A stretch of DNA of 46,060 nucleotides. It comes from Comamonadaceae bacterium (GTDB lineage Bacteria; Pseudomonadota; Gammaproteobacteria; Burkholderiales; Burkholderiaceae_C). Below, piece by piece: positions 38,748 to 46,060 of the stretch (position 1 is its first letter; each line of letters begins with the position of its first letter). The DNA lies in the NCBI GenBank assembly GCA_027483665.1, contig JAIXUC010000035.1, positions 1 through 46,060 of the forward strand, written 5' to 3'. The notes beneath the pieces were generated by a model. It was not told the origin of the DNA and did no database searches. It was given only the letters and a program-made list of their open reading frames with translations. The translations under genes and the position numbers were made by a program.

Positions 38748-40718
38748 ATGGTGACGCCAACCCCCGCATCTGCTAAGCCCGGTTCAGCGTCCGTGCAGGC
38801 GTTATCCACACCGGCCGATGCGCCCGAACCGTCAACTTCCCATCCGCATAGGCCAGCCTTGCTGGCTGAGGTCGCGGCTCTGCCGGGTCTGCCGGGCGTC
38901 TACCGCTATTTCGACGCGCAGGGACAACTGCTCTACGTTGGCAAGGCGCGCGACTTGAAAAAGCGTGTCTCGAGCTACTTCCAGAAAACCCAAAGCGGCA
39001 CGCGCATTGGACACATGGTTAGCAAGATTGCGCGCATGGAAACGACCGTGGTGCGCTCTGAGGCCGAGGCGCTCTTGCTCGAAAACAACCTCATCAAGAC
39101 CCAGCATCCGCGCTTCAACATTCTGTTTCGAGACGACAAAAGCTATCCCTATCTCAAGATCACCTCGGAGGTCACACCGCGTGTCAGCTACTACCGCGGT
39201 GCGGTGGAGAAAAAACACCAGTATTTCGGGCCATACCCCAGTGCATGGGCGGTGAAGGAAACGATCCAGCTTTTGCAAAAGGTGTTTCGGCTGCGCACCT
39301 GCGAAGAGTCGGTGTTTCGCAATCGCACGAGGCCCTGTCTGCTGTTTCAGATCAAGCGTTGCTCGGGCCCCTGCGTTGACCTGATTGACGAGCAAGCCTA
39401 CGCAGCAGATGTGGCGCAGGCAAAGCGCTTCCTCGAGGGCCGCGCGCAAGATGTGATCGACGGACTTCAGGCGCGCATGATGGCCCACGCAGACCGCTTG
39501 GAGTTTGAGCAAGCTGCAGACCTGCGCAACCAGATGGGCGCCTTGTCCCGCGTGCTGCATCAACAGTCGGTGGACACGGCTGACGCGTTGGACACCGATA
39601 TCTTGGCTGTGAAGGTCCAGGGTGGACGCGCCTGCGTCAACTTGGCCATGGTGCGCGGTGGTCGTCACTTGGGCGACCGCCCCTACTTCCCTGTGCATGT
39701 CGACCAAGCCGTTGAACTGGGTGAAGCCCCGGCCATCGAATGGTTGGTGTTGCGGGCCTTCATTGCGCAGCACTACGTGGGTCAACCTGTGCCGCCGGTG
39801 TTGGTCGTGAACACGCCGGTAGAGCCCGAACTCATCGATGCGTTGTCAGAGCAATCAGGGCTGCGCATCCACTGCGTGACCCAGCCGCGTGAGCAGCGTC
39901 GCATTTGGTTGGAGATGGCCGAGAAAAACGCGGCCATTGCTCTGGCCCGTTTGCTGGCAGAAGAGGGCTCCCAGCAAGCGCGCACCCGAGCTTTGGTGGA
40001 TGCGCTGGACTTGGCTCCTGACGACTTGGACAGCCTGCGCATCGAATGCTTCGATGTTTCGCACACCTCGGGTGAGGCAACGCAGGCATCGTGTGTGGTG
40101 TTTCACCACCACAAGATGCAGGCAGCCGAGTACCGGCGCTACGGCATCGATGGCATCACCGCGGCAGACGACTACGCCGCCATGCGCCAAGTTCTGATGC
40201 GCCGCTACAGCAAGGTGGCCGAAGCGCAGCGAGCTGCTGGAGATGGCAGCACACCCAGCGCCCAAGCGCGACTGCCAGACCTGGTGTTGGTAGACGGCGG
40301 CAAAGGACAGGTGACCGTGGCTCGCGAGGTGTTCGAGACGCTGGGCCTGGACATCTCGCGCATCGTGGGCGTTGAAAAGGGCGAGGGCCGCAAAGTGGGG
40401 CTGGAGGAGCTGGTGTTTGCCGATGGCCGCGACAAGGTCTCTTTGGCGCGCGACTCTGCGGCGCTGATGCTGGTCGCGCAAATTCGCGACGAAGCGCACC
40501 GCTTTGCGATCACTGGCATGCGTGCGCAGCGGGCCAAAACACGCACTGGCTCCAGCAAGCTGGAAGATGTTCCGGGCGTGGGGCCGAAGCGCCGCGCCAA
40601 GCTCATGCAACGCTTTGGCGGCTTGCGCGGCGTCGCTGCAGCGAGCATCGCTGATTTGGTGACAGTGGACGGCATCTCTCGCGATTTGGCCGAAGAGATC
40701 TACAGGGCACTGCGTTGA
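38748..40718 (+). CDS. uvrC: UvrABC system protein C (excinuclease)
   Basis: This 656-residue nuclease makes the two incisions of nucleotide excision repair after UvrA and UvrB find damage. Domains in order are the GIY-YIG nuclease (GVYRYF and LYVGKA at residues 50-67), a cysteine-rich [20 protein letters not shown] region, the UvrB-binding UVR segment near [12 protein letters not shown], the RNase H-like nuclease ([25 protein letters not shown]) and a C-terminal helix-hairpin-helix ([16 protein letters not shown]). An N-terminal extension of about 35 Pro/Ser/Ala-rich residues precedes the usual start. ATG 38748 was chosen; upstream in-frame starts overlap earP. Confidence 0.97.
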   Translation: MVTPTPASAKPGSASVQALSTPADAPEPSTSHPHRPALLAEVAALPGLPGVYRYFDAQGQLLYVGKARDLKKRVSSYFQKTQSGTRIGHMVSKIARMETTVVRSEAEALLLENNLIKTQHPRFNILFRDDKSYPYLKITSEVTPRVSYYRGAVEKKHQYFGPYPSAWAVKETIQLLQKVFRLRTCEESVFRNRTRPCLLFQIKRCSGPCVDLIDEQAYAADVAQAKRFLEGRAQDVIDGLQARMMAHADRLEFEQAADLRNQMGALSRVLHQQSVDTADALDTDILAVKVQGGRACVNLAMVRGGRHLGDRPYFPVHVDQAVELGEAPAIEWLVLRAFIAQHYVGQPVPPVLVVNTPVEPELIDALSEQSGLRIHCVTQPREQRRIWLEMAEKNAAIALARLLAEEGSQQARTRALVDALDLAPDDLDSLRIECFDVSHTSGEATQASCVVFHHHKMQAAEYRRYGIDGITAADDYAAMRQVLMRRYSKVAEAQRAAGDGSTPSAQARLPDLVLVDGGKGQVTVAREVFETLGLDISRIVGVEKGEGRKVGLEELVFADGRDKVSLARDSAALMLVAQIRDEAHRFAITGMRAQRAKTRTGSSKLEDVPGVGPKRRAKLMQRFGGLRGVAAASIADLVTVDGISRDLAEEIYRALR

Positions 40719-40775
40719 CCTGGGTGCGCTGATTCAAGCGCTGGCCACCACAACGTGCATGCCACAATGAAATGT

Positions 40776-41354
40776 ATGTTTTTAACGGTTCCGACATTGC
40801 TCACTTGGGCCCGCATCGTGGCCATCCCGCTCATCCTGGGGGTGTTCTACGTGCCCGACCAATGGGCGCTTTCGATGCAGCAGCGCAATCTGATTGCCAC
40901 GGTTTTGTTTGTGGTGTTTGCGCTCACCGATTGGCTCGACGGGTACCTAGCCAGAAAGCTCAATCAGACCTCGGCATTCGGTGCATTTCTGGACCCAGTG
41001 GCAGATAAGTTCCTGATCTGCGCCAGCATGCTGGTGTTGGTCCACCTGAACCGCGCTGATGTGTTCGTGGCGCTCATCATCATCGGCCGTGAGATCGCCA
41101 TTTCTGCATTGCGGGAGTGGATGGCGCAGATTGGCGCGACGCGCAGCGTGGCGGTTCACATGCTTGGCAAGGTGAAGACGGCGGTGCAGATGACGGCCAT
41201 TCCTTTCCTTTTGTTCGACGGCGTGTTGCTGGGCTTGGTGCATACCGGTCCCATCGGACAAGTGCTTATTTGGGCCTCCGCCGTGCTGACCGTCTGGTCG
41301 ATGGTGTACTACCTGAAGCGCGCGCTGCCAGAAATTCGCGCCAAAGTCCGATGA
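40776..41354 (+). CDS. pgsA: CDP-diacylglycerol--glycerol-3-phosphate 3-phosphatidyltransferase
   Basis: This 192-residue membrane enzyme makes phosphatidylglycerophosphate, the committed step to phosphatidylglycerol and cardiolipin. The CDP-alcohol phosphatidyltransferase motif is complete: D52, D55, G56, A59, R60, G69, D73 and D77. There are five to six membrane helices, the first beginning at PTLLTWARIVAIPLIL. ATG 40776 (MFLTVPTLLTW) matches the family; ATG 40767 or GTG 40755 are alternatives. It follows uvrC by 57 bases, a pairing seen in many proteobacteria. Its stop overlaps the start of the EamA gene. Confidence 0.95.
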   Translation: MFLTVPTLLTWARIVAIPLILGVFYVPDQWALSMQQRNLIATVLFVVFALTDWLDGYLARKLNQTSAFGAFLDPVADKFLICASMLVLVHLNRADVFVALIIIGREIAISALREWMAQIGATRSVAVHMLGKVKTAVQMTAIPFLLFDGVLLGLVHTGPIGQVLIWASAVLTVWSMVYYLKRALPEIRAKVR

Positions 41355-42265
41355 GTGGTACGCCTCTGGCTTTCAAGTTGATGCCGGCCGTGTTTGTGTT
41401 GATTTGGAGCACTGGTTTCATCGTGGCGAGGTATGCGATGCCGCACGCGCCTCCCTTAGGGTTTCTGGCGGTTCGGTACGCTTTGTCGGCCTTGTGTTTT
41501 CTGCCCTGGGTGTGGCTTGCGCGTGTTCCTTGGCCAGTTAGCTCCGGCCAGTGGTTTCACTTGGGGGTGACCGGGGCGCTGATGCACGCTGGTTATCTGG
41601 GTGGCGTTTGGGTGGCGGTCAAAGCTGGCATGGGGTCTGGAATGGTGGCTTTGCTGGTGGGGTTGCAGCCCGTGCTGACAGCGGTATGGATGTCGCGCAC
41701 TGGCGCTGGCGTGTCCGGGCGTCAGTGGTTGGGCTTGTGCCTGGGTTTGGTGGGTTTGGCGTTGGTTGTGTCTGCCAAGCTGGGCCACGGAGAAGCCAGT
41801 GCTTTTAACTTGGCTTGTGCTGCTTTGGCGTTGTTGAGCATCACCTTCGGGACTCTGTACCAAAAGCGGCACGTGGCGCCTTGCGATGTGCGCAGTGTCG
41901 TCATCGTGCAGCAGTTGGCGGCCTTGGTCGTCACGCTGCCCCTGGCTTTGGCAGAACGGCTTTTTGTGGGTGACCCAGGACCGGGCGTCTGGAGCGCGCC
42001 CGTGCTGTGGTCCATGGCTTGGGCAGTATTGGTGCTGACGCTTGGCGGAAGCTCTCTGCTGTACTTGCTGCTGGTGCGTGGCGGTGCCACCCAAGTCACC
42101 AGTCTGTTGTATCTGGTGCCGCCCACCACTGCGTTGATGGCGTGGACGCTGTTCGGAGAAGCACTGACCCCCGCCACGCTGGCAGGCACAGCCTTGGCTG
42201 CTGCAGGCGTTGCCTTGGTGCTCAAGGCTGCGGTGATACCCACCAACAAGGAGCTGGCCACATGA
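41351..42265 (+). CDS. EamA/DMT-family transporter
   Basis: This 304-residue inner-membrane protein has ten predicted helices in two EamA halves. Typical stretches are IWSTGFIVARYAMPHAPPL with FLAVRYALSALCFLP in the first, and GGATQVTSLLYLVPPTTALMA with LFGEALTP in the second, whose glutamate is conserved. ATG 41351 overlaps the pgsA stop and its own stop overlaps the next start (ATGA), so three genes are translationally coupled. The coding strand is notably T/G-rich, as is common for membrane proteins. The substrate is unknown; coupling to a tartrate-type dehydrogenase suggests an organic acid, which is only a guess. Confidence 0.9.
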   Translation: MSGTPLAFKLMPAVFVLIWSTGFIVARYAMPHAPPLGFLAVRYALSALCFLPWVWLARVPWPVSSGQWFHLGVTGALMHAGYLGGVWVAVKAGMGSGMVALLVGLQPVLTAVWMSRTGAGVSGRQWLGLCLGLVGLALVVSAKLGHGEASAFNLACAALALLSITFGTLYQKRHVAPCDVRSVVIVQQLAALVVTLPLALAERLFVGDPGPGVWSAPVLWSMAWAVLVLTLGGSSLLYLLLVRGGATQVTSLLYLVPPTTALMAWTLFGEALTPATLAGTALAAAGVALVLKAAVIPTNKELAT

Positions 42266-43359
42266 CTAGCAAACACCGGATCGCCGTTATCGCCGGCGAC
42301 GGCATCGGCCAAGAGGTGATGCCAGAAGGATTGCGCGTACTGCAGGCTGCTGGCGATCGCTACGGCCTCGACCTGGCGTTTGACCACTTCGACTTTTCTA
42401 GCTGGCGCTACTTTGAGCGTCATGGGCGCATGCTCCCCGAGAACTGGAAAGACCTGATCGGTGGCCACGACGCCATCTATTTCGGTGCAGTGGGCTGGCC
42501 AGAAAAAATCCCGGACCACGTTTCTCTATGGGGCTCTTTGCTGCTGTTTCGACGCGAGTTCGATCAGTACGTTAATTTGCGTCCTGCGCGATTGATGCCA
42601 GGCATTACCGCGCCAGTGGTGCGGCGAGACGGCACCGCTCGTCTACCGGGCGAAATCAACATGGCCATCGTGCGTGAAAACACAGAAGGCGAGTACTCCT
42701 CTGTGGGTGGGCGCATGTTCGAGGGCACCGAGCGCGAAATCGTCATGCAAGAGACAGTCATGTCGCGCATCGGTGTTGACCGCGTGCTGCGGTTTGCTTT
42801 CGAATTGGCTCGCTCTCGGCCAGCCAAGCACCTCACGAGTGCCACCAAGTCCAACGGGATCGCCATCACCATGCCCTACTGGGACGAGCGGGTCACCGCA
42901 ATGGCCCGGCACTACCCCGATGTAAGGGTCGACAGTTTTCACATCGACATCCTCACTGCGCACTTTGTGCAGCGCCCCGATTTCTTCGACGTTGTCGTGG
43001 CCAGCAACCTTTTTGGCGATATCTTGAGCGATTTGGGTCCAGCATGTACCGGCACCATCGGCATCGCACCGAGTGCAAACCTCAACCCCGATCGGCGTTA
43101 CCCGTCCCTGTTCGAGCCAGTTCACGGATCTGCGCCCGATATTGCTGGGTTGGGCGTGGCCAACCCGATCGGCCAAATCTGGAGCGGCGCACTGATGCTC
43201 GACCATCTCGGTTACAAAACAGCACACGATGCCGTTGTGCGTGCTATCGAACTGGTGCTCGAGCCCAACAGCGGCGCCCCCAAAACGCCGGACCTCGGCG
43301 GCACAGCCAGTACGCAAGACCTCGGACTTGCCATCGAACAGGCGCTGAAATTGCTTTAG
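42262..43359 (+). CDS. Tartrate dehydrogenase-like decarboxylating dehydrogenase
   Basis: This 365-residue protein belongs to the isocitrate/isopropylmalate dehydrogenase family and is closest in sequence features to the tartrate dehydrogenase (TtuC/DmlA-type) subgroup, which oxidises tartrate or D-malate with NAD+. It shows the GDGIGQEV start, a YVNLRPARLMPG segment with the substrate arginines, ENTEGEYSSVGGR, the VASNLFGDILSDLGP metal-binding aspartates and the FEPVHGSAPDIAG nucleotide loop. Length fits the subgroup (about 360). A GGAG ribosome site precedes ATG 42262. The substrate (tartrate versus D-malate) cannot be decided from sequence. Confidence 0.88.
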   Translation: MTSKHRIAVIAGDGIGQEVMPEGLRVLQAAGDRYGLDLAFDHFDFSSWRYFERHGRMLPENWKDLIGGHDAIYFGAVGWPEKIPDHVSLWGSLLLFRREFDQYVNLRPARLMPGITAPVVRRDGTARLPGEINMAIVRENTEGEYSSVGGRMFEGTEREIVMQETVMSRIGVDRVLRFAFELARSRPAKHLTSATKSNGIAITMPYWDERVTAMARHYPDVRVDSFHIDILTAHFVQRPDFFDVVVASNLFGDILSDLGPACTGTIGIAPSANLNPDRRYPSLFEPVHGSAPDIAGLGVANPIGQIWSGALMLDHLGYKTAHDAVVRAIELVLEPNSGAPKTPDLGGTASTQDLGLAIEQALKLL

Positions 43360-43557
43360 TTGACAGCGCTGAAAGCCCGCACATGCAATCGAGTAACCGC
43401 TGGTATCCAATCACCCGAACAGCTGCCCCGATCCAATCAGGCCATCTGACTTGGCATCGCTAAAAGTCATTCGTTCAACCCTTTGCCGACTCCCTGGTTT
43501 GTCCGTCACTCACATCAAGGCGTATGCGGCAGCCGCTAGCCCTTACAAGGATCTCCT

Positions 43558-43830
43558 GTGAATAAAACTGACCTCATCGATCACATCGCCAAGCAAGCAG
43601 ACATCTCCAAAGCGGCTGCAACGCGAGCCCTTGACGCCACGCTGGAGGCGGTGGTGGAAACACTGAAGGCCGATCGCAGTGTTTCTCTGGTTGGTTTTGG
43701 CACTTTTGCTGTCGGAACGAGGGAAGGGCGCACCGGGCGCAACCCAAGAACCGGAGCCGCTATTAACATTGCGGCTGCCAGGGTCCCGAAGTTCCGCCCG
43801 GGCAAGGCGTTGAAGGACGCACTTAATTGA
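43558..43830 (+). CDS. hup: DNA-binding protein HU
   Basis: This 90-residue nucleoid protein of the HU family bends DNA as a dimer. The N-terminal helices [20 protein letters not shown] and the DNA-binding arm around [21 protein letters not shown] (split at residue 60) are standard, with the arm proline at the expected tip. The start is GTG 43558 behind AAGGAT. The order hup, tRNA, ppiD resembles the hupB-ppiD linkage of enterobacteria. The 198 bases before it hold no gene, and no promoter stands out. Confidence 0.96.
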   Translation: MNKTDLIDHIAKQADISKAAATRALDATLEAVVETLKADRSVSLVGFGTFAVGTREGRTGRNPRTGAAINIAAARVPKFRPGKALKDALN

Positions 43831-43843
43831 GTTTCGTTAGGTG

Positions 43844-43919
43844 GGGTGCTTAGCTCAGTTGGTAGAGCGGCGCCCTTACAAGGCGTAGGTCGGCGGTTCG
43901 AGCCCGTCAGCACCCACCA
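43844..43919 (+). tRNA. tRNA-Val (anticodon TAC)
   Basis: A complete 76-nt cloverleaf with encoded CCA: acceptor GGGTGCT pairs with AGCACCC (43909-43915), the D-arm contains AGCTCAGTTGGTAGAGC, the anticodon loop is CTTACAA giving anticodon TAC, and the T-arm contains GGTTCGAGCCC. It lies 13 bases after the HU gene and 85 before ppiD. Confidence 0.97.
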
Positions 43920-44004
43920 CCCACCACGCAGCTTTGCAGCGCGAACCTTCCTTGAACACGGGGCTCTGCAGCCCCTTATCTGCCCGATCTGACTGGCCCG
44001 CCAC

Positions 44005-45912
44005 ATGTTTGAGTTCATTCGTTCACACACCAAGATCCTCATGGGGCTGTTGGTCCTGTTGATCATCCCTTCGTTTGTTCTGTTTGGCTTGGAGGGCTAC
44101 ACCCAGTTAAACGAGGAAACCGAGGAAGTCGCACGGGTCGCTGGACAAAAGATCACCAAGGCGCAATGGGATGAGCTTCACTCCCGTGAGTCGGACCGCG
44201 TGAGGGCGCAAGTGCCCGGCCTTGACCCCGCTCTGCTCGACTCAGATCAGGCCCGCTATGCAACGTTGGAGCGGCTGGTCAGGGACCGGGTACTGGCTGC
44301 GGCAGCAACCAAGAGCTTGATGTTGGTCAGTGATGCCCGCTTGGCGCGGGAGCTTCAAGCCAACGAAGTCATTGCTGGCCTGCGTGGGCCTGACGGAAAG
44401 CTGGACTTGGAACGCTACCGACAACTTCTCGGTAGCCAAGGGATGACGCCCGAGATGTTCGAGGCCAGCGTTCGTTCGGATCTGGCGGCCTCCCAGGTAT
44501 TGCAAGGGATCGCTGCGACTGGGCTGTTGGCCAACGCGCAAGCTGACTCGGTCCTTGAACGTTTTTTCGAGAGGCGTGAAGTACAGGTTGCGCTGTTTAA
44601 GCCATCTGATTTCACCAATCAGGTCAAGCTGACGGATGCCGACATCGAAACTTATTACCAAGCGAATGCTTCGCGTTTTCAAACGCCAGAGCAAGCCGAC
44701 ATCGAATACATCGTCTTGAATGTCGAGGCCCTGCGTCAAGGAATCAACCCGACAGAGCAGGAAATTTCGGCCTATTACGAACAAAACGCGGCACTTCTTT
44801 CTGCAAAAGAGGAACGGCGTGCCAGCCACATCTTGATCACAGTGCCTTCCGGTGCCCCAGCCGATGAGCGCAGCAAGGCGCGGGTGCGAGCAGAGGCGTT
44901 GTTGGCTGAAGTTCGAAGGGCGCCCGATTCATTTGCAGACGTCGCTCGCAAGAGCTCTCAAGATCCAGGCTCGGCAGCCAACGGAGGAGATCTTGGTTTC
45001 TTCGCCCGCGGTGCCATGGTCAAGCCGTTTGAGGATGTGGCTTTCTCGCAAACAGTGGGCGCAATCAGTGACCTGGTCGAGACCGAGTTCGGTTTTCACA
45101 TCATTCGATTAACGGAGATTCAAGTGCCCAAGCAACCCAGCTTGGCAGAGCTCCGGGGGAAGATCGTCTCTGACTTGCGGGAGCAGCAAGCACAAGCAAA
45201 GTATGCAGAAGCGGCTGAGTCGTTCACCAATGGTGTCTACGAGCAGTCCGACAGCCTGGAGCCCACCGCCCAGCGTCTCAAGCTGCAGGTTCAGCGTGCA
45301 TCGAATGTGCTTCGAACCCCTGCACCTGGTGCAGTGGGCCCCTTTGCCAACGGCAGATTTATGCAAGCCCTCTTTGGAACTGATGCGCTGGAGCTCAAGC
45401 GCAACACCGAAGCCCTTGAGATCGGTCCGAGTCAACTGGTGTCGGGTCGAGTTGTTCAGCATCGGCCAGCACGCACTTTGCCTTTGGCTGATGTGCGCTC
45501 GCAAGTTGTTGTCTCTTTAACGGCGCAGCGCGCTTCGGAGATGGCCCGAGCCCAGGGACAAGCTAGCCTGAAAGCATGGCAGGACGCACCGACGACGGCG
45601 CAGTTTCCTGCGCCTGTTCGCATATCGAGAGATGATCCTCAAGGGCAACCGCAGGCACTTGTGGTCGCAGTTTTGCGCGCAAACCCAGACAGGCTCCCAG
45701 CGCTTATTGGCGTCGACCTGCAAAGCACTGGCTTTGCCGTCGTCCGGGTTATCAGGTTAGACACCCGAGAGCCAGCTGCGCAAGACGTTCGCCGTCGTGA
45801 TCGAGAACAACTCACGCGCTGGTGGGCAGATGCTGAATCGAGCGCGTATTACGAGACGCTCAAGTCTAGGTTCAAGGTCGATGTGAAAGTGGCAGACCCA
45901 ACAAAGCGTTGA
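44005..45912 (+). CDS. ppiD: Periplasmic folding chaperone PpiD (SurA_N plus rotamase)
   Basis: This 635-residue inner-membrane-anchored chaperone assists newly translocated periplasmic and outer-membrane proteins. One N-terminal membrane helix (about residues 11-28, [19 protein letters not shown]) is followed by a SurA_N-like domain ([31 protein letters not shown]). A parvulin-type rotamase domain lies at about 265-375 ([42 protein letters not shown]), and a C-terminal domain follows. Length matches E. coli PpiD (623). It follows hup and tRNA-Val and precedes tRNA-His. Confidence 0.95.
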   Translation: MFEFIRSHTKILMGLLVLLIIPSFVLFGLEGYTQLNEETEEVARVAGQKITKAQWDELHSRESDRVRAQVPGLDPALLDSDQARYATLERLVRDRVLAAAATKSLMLVSDARLARELQANEVIAGLRGPDGKLDLERYRQLLGSQGMTPEMFEASVRSDLAASQVLQGIAATGLLANAQADSVLERFFERREVQVALFKPSDFTNQVKLTDADIETYYQANASRFQTPEQADIEYIVLNVEALRQGINPTEQEISAYYEQNAALLSAKEERRASHILITVPSGAPADERSKARVRAEALLAEVRRAPDSFADVARKSSQDPGSAANGGDLGFFARGAMVKPFEDVAFSQTVGAISDLVETEFGFHIIRLTEIQVPKQPSLAELRGKIVSDLREQQAQAKYAEAAESFTNGVYEQSDSLEPTAQRLKLQVQRASNVLRTPAPGAVGPFANGRFMQALFGTDALELKRNTEALEIGPSQLVSGRVVQHRPARTLPLADVRSQVVVSLTAQRASEMARAQGQASLKAWQDAPTTAQFPAPVRISRDDPQGQPQALVVAVLRANPDRLPALIGVDLQSTGFAVVRVIRLDTREPAAQDVRRRDREQLTRWWADAESSAYYETLKSRFKVDVKVADPTKR

Positions 45913-45983
45913 CCATTTGACGAAGCCGCACGCTTTGGCAAAGGTTTGGGGTCTGGTCTCGACAGATATACTTCGTGGCTCGT

Positions 45984-46060
45984 GGTGGCTGTAGCTCAGT
46001 TGGTAGAGTCCAGGATTGTGATTCCTGTCGTCGTGGGTTCGAGTCCCATCAGCCACCCCA
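45984..46060 (+). tRNA. tRNA-His (anticodon GTG)
   Basis: A complete 77-nt tRNA with encoded CCA ends at the window edge. The extra 5' G (45984, position -1) faces C73, the identity element of histidine tRNA. The acceptor stem GTGGCTG/CAGCCAC, D-arm AGCTCAGTTGGTAGAG, anticodon GTG in the ATTGTGATT region and T-arm GGGTTCGAGTCCC are all present. A TATACT at 45967-45972 may be its -10 box, with a poor -35. Confidence 0.97.

Noticed and set aside
43360-43557. Promoter or small gene upstream of hup
   Set aside because: TTGGCA at 43451 has only a poor -10 match (TTCAAC) at 17 bases, and no small reading frame looks coding.

Overview
The window looks like a chromosomal segment of a beta-proteobacterium of the order Burkholderiales, most likely family Comamonadaceae. 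The basis is high GC content, a meta-cleavage protocatechuate operon in the order known from Comamonas (pmdE-F-D-A-B ... C), an RpoD with a long Ala/Lys-rich N-terminal extension, a phasin with polyhydroxyalkanoate-type control sites, and an EF-P/EarP pair of the arginine-rhamnosylation type. No prophage, insertion sequence, plasmid gene or CRISPR array is visible.

Region 1 (1-2.8 kb, minus strand): an intergenic hairpin and short tandem repeats, a small FKBP-type prolyl isomerase, a MetE-C-terminal-like methyltransferase and a LysR regulator. Region 2 (2.9-13.8 kb, plus strand) is a tightly packed catabolic operon diverging from the LysR gene. It encodes a substrate-binding-fold protein without a signal peptide, 4-oxalomesaconate hydratase (pmdE/ligJ), CHA aldolase (pmdF/ligK), 2-pyrone-4,6-dicarboxylate hydrolase (pmdD/ligI), protocatechuate 4,5-dioxygenase subunits (pmdA, pmdB), a complete TRAP transporter (dctP-Q-M), the CHMS dehydrogenase (pmdC/ligC), an aldo-keto reductase and an alpha/beta hydrolase. 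Together these would import an aromatic acid and take protocatechuate by ring cleavage and oxidation to 2-pyrone-4,6-dicarboxylate, then by hydrolysis, hydration and aldol cleavage to pyruvate and oxaloacetate.

Region 3 (13.8-23.5 kb, minus strand) holds an EamA transporter, rpoD, dnaG, a GGDEF diguanylate cyclase directly upstream of dnaG, a gamma-glutamyltransferase and a short-chain dehydrogenase. Region 4 (23.5-24.35 kb) has no gene. It is filled by a large imperfect inverted repeat whose outer parts are tandem repeats, the most unusual non-coding structure here.

Region 5 (24.4-35.7 kb) holds an iron(III) ABC binding protein behind a Fur-like box, a patatin-like lipoprotein, a phasin with paired operators, a deacetylase-family protein, a nitroreductase, pncB, a Na+/H+ antiporter-like protein, a hydroxyacid dehydrogenase, rmuC and an MFS transporter. 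Region 6 (35.6-38.7 kb, minus) holds a LOG-family pseudogene remnant, a DUF3445-like gene, efp and earP. Region 7 (38.7-46.1 kb, plus) holds uvrC, pgsA, an EamA transporter, a tartrate dehydrogenase-like gene, an HU gene, tRNA-Val, ppiD and tRNA-His.

The strongest candidates for something new are the palindromic element at 23.6-24.3 kb, the in-frame 24-bp repeat expansion inside pmdB, the signal-less binding-protein gene heading an operon with an embedded TRAP transporter, the paired operators around the phasin promoter, and the diguanylate cyclase attached to dnaG-rpoD.
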